Shown in pieces: positions 38,601 to 50,167 of a DNA stretch of 64,000 nt. The position numbers and the translations under genes are program-made. Source of the stretch: Moringa oleifera (taxonomy: Eukaryota; Streptophyta; Magnoliopsida; Brassicales; Moringaceae); NCBI GenBank assembly GCA_021397835.1, contig JAJFZO010000094.1, positions 10,082,001-10,146,000 of the forward strand, in the 5' to 3' direction. Within the stretch, counting starts at the first letter, position 1, and each line of letters begins with the position of its first letter. The notes beneath the pieces were generated by a model. The model was not told the DNA's origin and searched no databases. It was given only the letters and a program-made list of their open reading frames with translations.

Positions 38601-39950
38601 AAGGAATTTCTTATGATTGACAGTGTTGCCAGGAGTAAGCTTATCTATCTGGATCTGATTGATGATTAACAATATTACTTAACACAGATATCTCCTCTCT
38701 CACCTTTTCGTGTCTGTGGGTAGACACATGTTTACTTGTCAATTGATGGGAAGAAAAGCATCCTTCTCAATGTCAAATTTATTGATGCTTGTCAAGTTAG
38801 AGAAGTGGCTACTGGTTCATGGTTTTGTGTATTGCACAAGGGTGTTTATGGCCTTTGGGATCCAGGGGTTTATTCACAGAAAACCAGATGGTTCAGATGT
38901 TATCTCGGTGCCCTATTAGCTTCTGAACCACCCTATGATTTGTGCATAATGCATGGAATTGAGTCGTTTTAAAGGAACTGAAATTTAGGTTTAGTGAGGG
39001 ATAGGGTTTTTGCTGCACTGACAGCTTTTACTGTTTAAGTTGTTTTTGGTAGATGAGTCAAAGTTGCAGACCTATCCTAATAAGCAATCAGGGCAAAAGA
39101 AAATCGTAAGCCTTGATTATGATTCATATGAAATGTTAGAATTTGAGCCTGCAACATCTTCCCAAATACCGAGGATTCAGATCTTTTAAAACCTTTGTCC
39201 CAGCAGGCCGCAACCATCAATCTGGGTTTTATGTATGGGTGACTGTTTTACCTGATCTGCTCTGCTCTGCTCTGCCACCCACAGAAATACACAAAGCATT
39301 TACATACAGAGAGAGAAAGAGGAAGGGCAGCTCCAACTGCTCAATTATAGCAAAAATCATTCAATAGTTCATTGATTAGGACAGGTGAGCTCACATAACT
39401 GAAGTACTGAATCAGTCTTGTCGTGCCACAATTTTTTTTTATTTTAGAAACAATGACTGGGTTACAAGCATACAAAACAGTACTTATTGAATTGTCTTCA
39501 TCAGCCAGTCATCTGTGCATCATCTTTAACAACCGCCGTTACTTAACGCTTCGATATTTTGCTGTTCTTCTTTTTGTTGCTAAAGCTCAGTGCTTATTAT
39601 TATTTGATTAGCAAATTCCATTTAATCCAAAGAGAGAACCTTGATAATATCTTGCAAGATTGTGATGTTAACTTATTTTTCCTCCATAATTCACCACCAA
39701 ATTATAATAATTTCATGTAACCAAATTGATCAATTGTTGAACATATTGTTTCTACAGTTAGAATTCTTGCATTTACCTCTTGGGAAGACAGGAGCTGAAT
39801 ACACTGACCATGGAAGAAACCAAAGGATTAGAGATTGTTTCCTTACGATGAAAGGGTTAGGCAGTGTTCTTCTTGCTTCTCTAATCTCCTTAGCATAATA
39901 ACAAGCTTGACTTAATTAATATTTTCTGTCAATATAATGGTAGCCCCTTT
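35658..39950. other. Gene-poor tail of duplication unit 2
   Basis: No complete gene is supported. Three plus-strand islands look coding and have counterparts in unit 1. 36117-36221 is 34 codons (KRPRRLNAYPGQSRSSLNGS onward) ending in TGA. 37226-37441 ends with QEKEKVTKLRMLTGEP...ELIEDCG and a stop. 38736-38972 includes SIDGKKSILLNVKFIDAC and GSWFCVLHKGVYGLWDPGV. A fragment reading EQDIELLTPRNFL lies near 38573-38612. I do not recognise any of them, and no set of splice sites ties them into one gene. They may be relics of one gene or of transposons. Confidence 0.45.
38143..38208 (+). mobile_element. Very short 5'-truncated LINE insertion
   Basis: About 66 bases (from GGGTTGCACG to an A-rich tail AAAAATAAAAATAAA) are present in unit 2 but absent from unit 1, where the flanks are contiguous near 26340. 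It is bounded by a 16-base target duplication, AAAATTGCTGGTGAGA, at 38127-38142 and 38209-38224. The insert contains CCTTGGTGCTA and TTTCTGTTCAAAA, resembling the 3' end of the LINE at 15598-19152, so it looks like a severely truncated copy of the same family. Confidence 0.85.
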
Positions 39951-40407
39951 CTCATGATCATATGATCAATATGTGTATTCTACTTAAAACTCTAGAAAAT
40001 TTTATAGTTGGCAAAAACATAATAATTGCGGGTACATATACGGACTAGACAAATATTCAGTAAATGAACTTTCAGCTGCACCATTTCAACAGAAAGATTC
40101 ATCTCTTGGATCAAACCTTTAATCAAAGTCACAAATATAATTGAAGGCTTGATCTCTAATGCTTGCTTTGGTAACTTCTTTTTCCTTTTTCTGTTTGGAG
40201 ATACCTATCAAGATCTAGATTAAGTTCATGACAAAGATTATGATACAGTTTCACATATACGTACGCGCTTGCTGTAGTTTACATGCTGTGGTCTATAGCA
40301 ACAATGTTTTCCACAGTTGAGATAATGATATATCAGAACCTTTTTTTCCATGGTTCTTTAGACCTAACGCCCTACATGTTTCCTCCTAAGTGTCAGCAGA
40401 GATGTCT

Positions 40408-40410
40408 CTC

Positions 40411-40443
<33 letters not shown>

Positions 40444-40459
40444 CAAAAAAAAAAAAAAA
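40408..40459. repeat. CT microsatellite followed by poly(A)
   Basis: About 15 CT units, then CCCC and a run of 13-14 A. No gene attached. Confidence 0.9.
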
Positions 40460-42945
40460 TCTATATGGTGTTACTGCAAGACCCTTGTGTCTTCTCTTCT
40501 TCTTCTTGCTCTTCTCTGATTTAGTCAGCTAACCTGATGGCCTAGGGAAAAAAGGAATATAACATGTCAAGATCCAAAGTTCTTGATCCTGAGAAGCTGT
40601 GCTACATATATGCCTTGCAATTCTTAATTTAATCAAAATCCTCTTCATCTTCTAATTATTTGTTTAGGGATTGATCACCAGTTAATCTTCTTTCTTATTA
40701 GCAAGCAAGTCAAAGAATGTTTTTGAGTAGTCTTTTCTTCTTCAATCAACAGGTTGCAGCCTCTAAAAAATCTTACATGACTCTTTTTATATTCCTTCTG
40801 GGATTTCTTGTCCTTTGTATTGTATATATAAATCCAAGTTTGGAATGTGTGTCTGAGTCAAGTCTCCATCAAGATCATACTTTTTTCCTCTTCTTTGCAG
40901 TAAGAGAAAAGTCATACCAAAACATATCAGACACCAACAAAGATATTGCGAGAGAGAGAGAACTAGCTAGTTTAAGAATTCCTGTTCTTTGCTGAGAAAT
41001 CATCCGTAGATGTTGTTTCGTTGGGAGGTGGCGAACAGAGGAAAACTCAAAAAGTCTCAGCTGGGTTATTTTAAAGAACAAAAGGGAGAAGAAAGAAAAA
41101 CACCTACAAAGATGTTTAGTTCTTTATTGATTAACACTGAGCCCGAGGTTAAAGATTAAACCCTCGACTGCATCAATCTTTAAAGACCCTATTTTTTTCT
41201 TGTGTAGTTGTGTTTGTCTGATATCTTATTTTCTTGGATCAAGAGAAAGAAGATGGTTAACAAAACCCTAGGTTATGAGATTTGGTTTCTGGGTGTGCAG
41301 AGGTGAGAGATCCATGCGCAGCAGCTTGTATGAGATTCTGTTACCAATTCTGATAAGCTTGATTCATCAATCCATGGTCTGTGAAAATGGCAGCCAAGAT
41401 CTTCAGGTGATGGTCTTGTAAAAAGGGTAACAACCAGATATAGGGTTTATGGTCTTGCTTTTTTTAATTAATGAATTTCACATCAACTCTTCAGGATGTT
41501 AGTATTTTCTGAAATCTAGGGTTTCTTGTTCTGGGTTTTACTTCACACTTTCTGCTGCAGAGAAGGTATGCACCCACTTGTTTAAACTCAATATTCTGCA
41601 TAGAATGGACTTCTCTTTCCTCCTTTCTTAGACAGTCCTTTAATTTCCTTTGCTTTGTTTGGCATGTAATGTCCTGTGTGTGAATGGTGCACTATTGAAA
41701 GAAAGGAAACTGCAGAGTTTATGTCCTCATACAAGACATTCTTCCCAGAGAAATCAGTGTGGATCTTCATGTAGAGTATGTAAGGAACCCATCCACAAAA
41801 GCTCATTTTTTCCATCCTGGTGACTTTTGCATTTACATGTACCTCACATTGATTGTTGCTCTATTTTCTATTAAAAAGCTTTCTTGTTGTACAAATTAAG
41901 ATAACGAAAACTTTAATTTAAAAGGTTTGAACTTTTTGTGGCTTTGCTTTTTGGACATATAAATTAATTTTGATTAATGTTTGTCTCCATTAATCTTTCT
42001 TATGAACATGAACACAATATGTTGCGAAAAGCTTTATTAATAAGAGTTAACCGATTGATGAAGGTTATGTCGTTTCACACTACACCTAGTTTCTATTTAG
42101 TCTAAGTTCTTTAATCTTCAAGAATCATAATGCTCAAGTATACATGAGTTTTAGTTCTATATATATGTTCTAATCTGCCTTTTCTTCTTTCTTTGAAGCC
42201 TCAATATAGATGGTTGCATTACTCTTCGTGAATAATGGTTTTGATTTTTTGACATCACTTCAATAATAACATCATCCTATAATTGATAAAGAGCAGAAAT
42301 TTCAGAGGCTTTAAGGGATTCAGCTTCACCTTCCTTCAAGAGTTAACTCATCAATTCTATATTCTCAGGTAGAATATTCAAATATAACTAAGAAGTAACT
42401 AAAATCACCACATGCAACTCTACAAATGTTTTGCAATTCAAGCAAATATGGATTTCAGACCATCTACCATGTATAGCTTATTCCAATTCATTCATTTCAA
42501 AACTAAATCCTCGTCACTGAATTCATACCGATTTTATCAAGTATCTCTCATATGTATACTTGGATGCTCATACACAGTGAGTCTTCTCAGCAATTATGCC
42601 ATGAATAGCACTCTTCCATCTCAAGAAAATCTATTTTCAAATCTTCATGCATACTTTCTTCAGGCAAGAAATTGAAAATGAGAATTAGACTCCGGTTGCC
42701 ATGGTTCTTCTCATATACTACATATATATAAATATGGTCTAGTAATGTGGAAGAGTTATACTAATCTAAAATGGAAAATTTACTTAGTAAACTAGCTAGT
42801 AACATGTACACTCCCAGCGAATGTAAGACATGTCTCAATCTATTCAACCTGAGTAACTATAATTAGATTAAAAGAAAAAATATTTAGCATTGCAATATTG
42901 AGTCATGAGGCGTCACAAGTTTCACATAGCTAGAGGAGACTGCAC

Positions 42946-43189
42946 AGGTTGCAAACAGAAAAGAAATGATCCTTTTGATATATTTAGAGAGAAATATTTT
43001 TTTGTCCCATCCCATTTGGAGAGAGATCAAAAGCAAAGCCTTTGCGATGATTCCAAATGCATAGGTTGCAAACAGGAGAGACATGATCTTTCAATATTCA
43101 GAGAGAAATAATGTTTTGTTCTTTCTTGGTGATACCCAATTAGAGAGAGATCTCAAAAGCGAAACCTTTTTGCGCTATAATTCCAAATC
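42946..43189. repeat. Degenerate tandem repeat, about 117-base unit, two copies
   Basis: AGGTTGCAAACAG starts each unit (about 42946 and 43063). Both continue with a TTTAGAGAGAAATA-like block, a GAGAGAGATC-AAAGC block and ATTCCAAAT at the end. An open frame across them repeats GCKQ...FREK, but it is short and lacks other support. Confidence 0.75.
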
Positions 43190-44225
43190 TTGTTAACATG
43201 TTTTGTGAACAAACATTCAGCCAGGTTGTGCAAAAGCTTGGGAAATGTTTTACGGAAAAACAATATACACTGTGATTGCAAGGACCTTATTTTTTTTTAC
43301 TAATTCCATGGTCTAAAAATGAAAAGAAGAAATAAATATTAATGTTTGCAGGATAAGGGTATGAATCCAATAGGAACATAGAGATCAGGGCCAATGAACA
43401 TGCATGATTCAGGCAAGACTGATTGATATAGTTTGGTTCCCAAGAAAACAATTGCAACTCTGCTATTGCTTTAACCAAATGCAATGGGGTCCTTGATACA
43501 ACCATGACCCCTTGTACCAGACATCTTGTGCGCTTTATTTGATCAATAATGTCACTTGTCTCAATATGTGGATACACAGCTCTTTGGCCAGGCATGTGCA
43601 TGAGAGTGGGATCTCACATGTTATTTTTCATTTATTACAGCATTTAAGGAATTAACTAGTAAGATTTTAAATAAACTGATTACCATCTTGTTATTTCAAT
43701 TATTCAAACTGATCATAGAATATAAAATAATCCATGGCAGTGCTGTCAATGTTCACTCATTTCATCATAATAGAAAGTAATCATCTGCACTACAGTAAGG
43801 TGATCCTGCCAAACCCCTTTAAATTCCTTTTCTTCATCTAACCCTAAGCCACTTTTCTTCTTTGGCCTGCATGCCGGTGCACCACAACACCAACTTTTTC
43901 CTCTTTATCTCTCTCTGTCTCTACATTTTTCTGCCAGCCTGGGTGCTGATACTAACCCCACTTTTTCCTCTTATGGCTTAACCTTAACTTCTCTTCTCTC
44001 CCCAACATCACTATGCTGTGATGTTAATTATTTCTTACCCTCTTGTGGGATATTTTCCTTTTCATTGTCTCTAACCTGTAGTGGTGATAAATATGTCCTT
44101 TCTGTTTAGTATTTTGCAGGAGCTTGTGTTCTCTACATCCTCTCCCTTCTTTCTTTCTGTCTTTCTCTCTTGTTCTTGTTATTCTTCTTCCTGGGTTAGA
44201 GACGAAGGAAGCTGTGATTGGGAAA

Positions 44226-47200
44226 ATGTCAAGCTCCAACAGTGTTGCATCAGAGAAACTGTGCCATATACCTTGTAACTTCTGCCGTTTTGTTCTTGCG
44301 GTATCTCATCTGTGACTTCTTCTTTCTTGAGTTCTTCTGCTTTTACCATGTTTACCTTCATATAGCTGCAGCAGCTTATTATCTTTTCTTTTCTATGTTG
44401 TTAATTTTTGATGTATACTTACTAACCCAGAAAAGAAAATCAAAGTTCAGATCACAGGAAGAGTTGATCATTCCATGCTACTCAGATGTGGAAATTTTTA
44501 GTTGCTATGATCTCTGTTGCTTTAAGCAGTAACGTCAGGTCCCTATCCTTATTAGGCTTTTCTTTGTTATTCTTCTTCTTCTTCTTCTGCTGAATTCAAA
44601 GAAAAGTCATAGTTAAGGTCCTCAGTGTTAAAAGTCATACACATAGATAAAAGAAGGGTGAAGAAAGGAAAGAAAGAGAGGAGGGAGAGAGATTAAGAGT
44701 TGATCTCTTCTTCCGTTTTCATCAATCTTGTAATATGAGCTGATTATATTAACCTGCTGAATTGACTTTTGTTTTTTCCCCTTCCCAGATTAAGTAGGAC
44801 TGTATCAAGGAGCTTCATCACAAACTAGGTGTAGTTGTCTGGTGTTCATGGGTAATGAGTAATCAATGGAAGTAAACCATCTCGTTTTGTGTTTTATGCC
44901 TTAGATAACACTCGGTTCAAAAGATCATGAAGGAACTATAAGTACTCTTTAACAGATTTTCCTCTTAGGTCCTGTTTGGTAAAGTTTGAGAATCAACAAT
45001 TTAATAACCCTATATCGGAGACTAGAACTTGAAACTGGCCATATCAAACTCTAGCTGCAATCTTTTGGTCCTTAAGCAACAGAAAATGGGTATGATCCAA
45101 GAGATCCACAGTCACGAATTCCGGTCTCAATCTGATCTGGCTTTTGATCCAAGGATGAAGAAATTAACACCTTCTTTCTTTTCTCTTCCTCTCAAAATAA
45201 ACCCAGAAATTTTCTGAGAAACTAGCCATTCAAGGTAACACCTAGTGCACCAGAAGGAGCTACCGTGACGACCATCTAAGCTACACCCTTTAGTTTGCTT
45301 TGTTTCGATATCTTTTGCTTCTTAAGAAAAAGAAATCCCAAATTATATTCTATAACCCGTTAGGCAGATCTTTTTTACTCTTTAATTGGATTAATTTTAA
45401 TCTGTGCAGGTTGCTGTTCCATGCAGCAACTTGTTTGGCATTATGACTGTCCGGTGTGGTCACTGCAACAACATAAGCTCTCTGGACATCGAGGCTGCTC
45501 TTCGACAAATGTCTACCAAACATACTCAGGTGAGCCACTGTCATTCTTCAGTACATTCAGAGATTTTGAAGTCTACAGCTTCTGGGTCTTACTTATTTTG
45601 AGGCAAACAAATCTCACAGCTTATCTTCTAGGGCATTTACATACCCTCTGAAACTTAGGGTTTCTCTATATCCCTTTCTCTGAGAAAATAAAAGTGATTT
45701 CTTCTTGATTTTGAGCATTTCAAGGCAATATCTGTCCTATGATCTTATGATCTCCTGGGTATAGTCTAAATGTTCCTACAGCAGCCTCCACAACCAAGAC
45801 CTAAACGTTTGAGCTTCTGCTGCTGCAGGTACAAATCAGTGACAGAGAAAACATTTTTCTTTTCTTTTCTAGGCCTTTCTTGAGCCGCCATTCCAATATT
45901 TCCCTGATTTTTCATTCCCATGTGTGTTGCTAGGTTAAGTCATCAGTGATTCAGTGATTGCTTTTAAGCAACGCTAACAAATTCTAAAAGAAGCTCTTCT
46001 CTCAAAAAATCTCAACCTAGCTGCTTCTTCTAGATTTGGTAAAACATAGGTAAGTTTTGATGTTTTACTTCACAACAAAGAATCCTGCCTTCTAAATTGA
46101 TTAATTAGCCAGTCATTCAATGGTTTTTCTCCCATTTTCATAATATGAGTGATTCATTTTTTTTTTAAAAAAAAATACTAGAACCCAGAAAATAAGATTT
46201 ACACTGTATCTCATTAAATCCTTCTACCAAGCACAGTTTTTTAAAGAAATTAATTAATTTCTGGGGATAACTAATAAGTTACATAAGTAATTATTTTAGC
46301 AATGAAATGTAAATAAACTATGCTCAAATGAAGGGATGTCTTGTTAGTTAAAATGTTCAAATATTAATAATATGAAGATGAATTGGCTGGTTATATTGCA
46401 AAAAGATCTAACTTTTAATTTGTTACTTGGCTCATGGTTGTAGTTTGTGCAATTTCCCAATTCCATTACCAAAGATCCCTAGACATATATGTTGGTGTCA
46501 CCTATATTAATTTAATTTTCCATAGTACCTTGATCACAAGTAAATTTGATTATTTTGATTTAATCATCATATATCCTATGAGTTTGGACACTTAGTTCTT
46601 TGACCATCCAATTTATAAATTGCTTGTATCATTTTCCAATGTGGAAGAAGAAATTAAGCTATAATTTGATATTCAATTTGACACATTAACTATCTGGCAT
46701 ACATATGTTCTTTAACTAGGTGCCAAGCTGCTCCTCACTGCGATACCATGACTCAGGCGGCTCCTCTTCCAGATGCAAGAACAAGCTAGCAAGGGCAACA
46801 ACACCTGCAAATCCCACCAGAGAAAGGGTTGTGAACCAACGTAAGTAGTCATCCACTGGACCTGGATTACGTAAATTGATATCATTGATTCTAACTAAGA
46901 CTCGCTAGAAACTTTTTAAAATTAATTATTCTTTATTAATGTAATTTCTCCAGCTCCTGCAAAGAGGCAACGGGCACCTTCATTATACAATCAGTTCATA
47001 AAGTAACGACTAATCATTCTTTCATATTTTAAGTACTTTCGCATAATTGAAAAGAAAAAAGAAAAGGTTCCTTACTGTTTAGAAAACAAAAATGAGATAT
47101 GTAGAGAGGAGATTCAGAGGATCAAGGTGAAGAATCCTGAGATCAGTCACCGGGAAGCCTTCAGTACTGCAGCCAAAAATGTATGTGGTCACATAAAGCC

Positions 47201-47982
47201 AACTTAGACATGATCTATAACATTATTAGATTTTATCTTGCAGGGTAGTTAGTTTACTTGAAAACAACAAGAATTTAGAGAAAACCAAGAAGAAGAAGAA
47301 GAAGAAAAATCTCTTCGATTCATCTTATTGATTTGTTTTGTACATTGTTTCAGTGGGCACGCTTCCCTCGCGTCAACTCTGGATTGACGTTAGAGAGCAG
47401 CAGCCAGGCTAAGCTGGCCGATGTAAGTGGCTTTACAGTGAAGAGAATCTACTTTCTTAATACCTAATTCTTCCCTGATTAAGTGCATCTTAATAAGAAA
47501 ATCTATTACCATGCATGCTAGCTTAGCTCATATCAGCATAAGATCCTAATCTCAAAAACAAAAGGAAACATATTTTCCATTTGTCAAAGTTTCTTGTGTT
47601 AGCTGCTTAACTGTACTCACTGCCTAAGTCCTAAGGCATAATTCTCTGCAAGATATTGCTTCTCTACACATATATATAGGATGATCATGTAATGGTAGGT
47701 ACATATATTTTCAGATTGGGACAACTCTCTCCGCATATAGTTCTTTGATTTATTAATCCTTTTGTGTAAAGAAAATCTTCTATTATTGGGATTACTATTG
47801 TTATAGAGTTCATCTATCTCGCCATGTTCTTCCCCGCTAAGCTGAAACTGGATTCTAGCAAATTATTTCTTGAAATTCAAGTTCTTCAGATGGCATGATC
47901 ACAATCCTAATTGAACTTTGATGACTGCCTTTTCTTATATATGTAGGTCCCTGGGGAGCATTTTGGGAGGCTGCATACCTAG
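44226..47982 (+). CDS. YAB5: YABBY transcription factor, YAB5-like
   Basis: Plant-specific transcription factor family that sets abaxial identity and lamina growth in lateral organs. Seven exons: 44226-44300, 45410-45529, 46720-46840, 46954-47002, 47105-47180, 47354-47422, 47947-47982. They join in one frame into 181 residues. The N-terminal C2C2 zinc finger is complete: C17-x2-C20, then C41-x2-C44, inside IPCNFC...VRCGHC. The YABBY (HMG-like) domain, about 103-158, reads [18 protein letters not shown], then [28 protein letters not shown] resembles the YAB5 tail, while the last 11 residues ([11 protein letters not shown]) are unusual. Compared with remembered YAB5 proteins several near-invariant positions differ: [12 protein letters not shown] for CNFCNIVLAVSV, PPAKRQR for PPEKRQR, and the [11 protein letters not shown] region for AHFPHIHFGLM. 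The start at 44226 gives the family N-terminus; an in-frame ATG at 44124 would add a hydrophobic stretch unlike the family. Confidence 0.9.
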
Positions 47983-48517
47983 AGAAAGCCATGGTTTTGG
48001 CTATGGCAGCTTGTCTCAGGCTTCTCCAAGTTGTTGACATAAAGGAAAGCGTTTGCTTTTAATTAGTGCGTTAATTCAATCAATGAGATGATGAAATTAA
48101 ATATTGGATGTGTTTATCACAAGTTCCTTGCTTGCATGTTATTCAGAATATTAAGTATTTGATTATCTTTATCTTATTATTCTTACATTTTTAATTATCA
48201 AGTTTTTGCATCAAATCATAAATTGAGGATTAATAGATGAGAGATTCTTTTTTAATTTTAAAATTAACATTAACATCTAACGATTTCAACTTTGAATTTG
48301 TTCACGAGCGAATTAATATATGTTCTTATATATTAATAGACATGCATGATATGATTAATTAAGCGTTAAAGGAAAACACCAATTTATTAGATGACTAATG
48401 AATTTCTAATTATCATATATTAACTAAGAATTTCCATTATTTAACATCAAGATTTCTTGGTGTACATTGTAGGTGTATAGCTTGATAATTTTGTTAAAAC
48501 CATTAATCAAGCACATG

Positions 48518-48520
<3 letters not shown>

Positions 48521-48563
<43 letters not shown>

Positions 48564-48638
48564 AGTAATTGAATGATATTTTCTATTAAATGTGACCTTT
48601 AATTCTGATTTTAGTGTAACTATATGTGACTATTTCTT

Positions 48639-48679
<41 letters not shown>

Positions 48680-48690
48680 ATATATATATA
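48521..48690. repeat. Paired TA/GT microsatellites
   Basis: Two (TA)n tracts of about 17 and 12 units lie some 85 bases apart, each followed by TGTGTGTG. The second continues into another TATA run to about 48692. Confidence 0.9.
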
Positions 48691-49837
48691 TATTCAAGGT
48701 AAAGTTTTACATTCATAAATGTATTAAAGATCAAGATCGATCATTTAAATTTATTGATAATCAGTATTGACTTTTTGAAGAAATATTGATATAAAACAAT
48801 TTAATAAAATTAATAGTTTTTTTTATCATACTAAAATAATAAATTATAAAAAAAATATTCTATTGTGTTCAATTAATAAAGAACGAAGTGATCAATTAAT
48901 TTATTTGGATTGAATCACAAGACTATAAGTTGCTCTTTTAAAGAATGTACATTTTCATCATTTCTAAGAAAAATACTCAAAAATCTTTTTTATTTTAAAC
49001 CTTCCATGCATTGTAAAAAAAAAAAAAAATCATAAATACTAGAAATAGGGTTATTAAAAAATTTAAAAATAAAATTTTCATTTGTCCAAAAAACTAGGAA
49101 AACCCAAAAACTGAAGAAAAAATAAGAAAAAGCTTGAAAATATTTAATTAGTGTTATAATAAAAAATTAAAAGCCTTCTATCTCTATTTAAATATATATA
49201 TATATTATTTATTTATTTATTTTCAATAGATCTTAATAAAAAATTTCATCTAACATATATATATATTTATTTATTTATATGGAAGATAGTAAGGTGAGGG
49301 TAACTCATAATACCTTTCATCAAATTTTCAAAATTTATTTTCAATAGATCTTCATCAATATCATCATTAAAACTTTTTCACTCTTTTTAATATTAACAAA
49401 AAATATAATTAAATACATGAAATTCAAATATTTTATCAATCTAAATTAATAATATTTTTTAAGATAAAAATATATAAATTTTATTATGTTAAAATATTAA
49501 ATAAACAAATAAATTTATTATTATTAAATCACTTCATGAGAACATCCCCCTGAACGAGGAGTCCTTATCCAAATGCACATACCATAAATTACTTTTTTCT
49601 TTTTAAATAATGTGGCAATTGGAGCCGGGAAATGAATTCTTGGAACTTCTTTATCATGAGAAGAGACTTTGTCTTGTTACCAACATGTTATTTTATTGCA
49701 GGTTCATGGATCTGCACAAACAAAACATAAAATTAAAATTGGTTAAGAGGATGAGTCTGGCCACCGAGACCATCGCCAACCAGATCGACAAAGGCGGTGA
49801 TGGGTATCTCACTGGCTAGCTAATGGGAGTCACAGAT

Positions 49838-49954
49838 TGGGCCTCACCAATCCACGTAGTGGGCCTTCCATGGGCCCACTCGAATGCTTCTCTGCTGGCC
49901 CACTACATGACCATGGATCGTCACGATTTCTGATGAAAGCCGCCTTCTGGGCCT
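49838..49954. promoter_or_regulatory. Cluster of five TGGGCC site II motifs
   Basis: TGGGCC or its complement GGCCCA occurs at about 49838, 49859, 49870 (inside the palindrome TGGGCCCA), 49896 and 49949, that is 210-330 bases before the DOG1-like start codon. Site II elements are TCP-bound and usually found near transcription starts. The density here is high; promoter function is inferred. Confidence 0.6.
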
Positions 49955-50167
49955 CTCCCTTCAAGTACCCATTTATTGAAAGCCATTGGAGAGTCATCAT
50001 GGCTCCACGCATGCACACACGCCTCTCTCTGCCGAAGCCACCGTTGCAATCAGCCAACGGCAACGCATCCACAAACCGACTCTCTAACTCTCTTTTTCTG
50101 GCTCTGGCTCTTTAAAACTCTCAGAAAAGAAGCAATCTTTAATCGGATTGCAACCCCTATTTCTCCA

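Larger units (their letters stand above)
28100..39950. repeat. Tandem segmental duplication, unit 2
   Basis: Second unit, same orientation as 11347-28099. It starts with APC6 intron 15 sequence (CCTTTGTTTGAAGCTGGATG, compare 11348 onward) and ends about 39950, where the sequence stops matching the end of unit 1 just after ATAATGG. The motif CCCTTT occurs at the left breakpoint (11347-11352) and the right breakpoint (39945-39950); the junction at 28100 reads CCTTTG. That suggests joining at a 5-6 base microhomology. This unit keeps the intact ALG2 and small-gene copies. Confidence 0.93.
39951..44225. other. Gene-poor region upstream of the YABBY gene
   Basis: No gene could be supported over 4.3 kb. 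Content includes a CT run followed by an A run (40408-40459), a degenerate tandem repeat of about 117 bases (42946-43189), and from about 43850 onward a CT-rich stretch likely to be the YABBY 5' leader. Short open frames here have no family resemblance. Regulatory DNA of the YABBY gene is a reasonable guess for part of it. Confidence 0.5.
47983..50167. other. AT-rich spacer between YABBY and DOG1-like genes
   Basis: Strongly AT-rich, with two TA/GT microsatellites (48521-48561 and 48642-48690). A short open frame at 49610-49819 is of uncertain meaning: its latter part (RMSLATETIANQIDKGG) looks protein-like and follows a TTGCAG, but I cannot link it to a gene. The last 330 bases are GC-richer and carry five TGGGCC motifs, the probable promoter of the DOG1-like gene. 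Confidence 0.55.

Noticed and set aside
40717..40995. 92-codon open frame beginning MFLSSLFFFN
   Set aside because: It is hydrophobic and low complexity in an AT-rich region, with no splice partners or family resemblance.
42905..43111. Cys-rich peptide with repeated GCKQ motif
   Set aside because: The repeat arises from the 117-base tandem DNA repeat; there is no homologue I know, no signal peptide and no consistent ending.
44124..44225. Upstream in-frame ATG of the YABBY gene
   Set aside because: It would add a hydrophobic Ser/Leu-rich stretch not found in the family; the CT-rich sequence fits a 5' leader.
49976..50167. 64-codon N-terminal extension of the DOG1-like protein
   Set aside because: It is in frame but overlaps the TGGGCC-rich promoter, shows no family similarity, and the ATG at 50168 gives the expected N-terminus.
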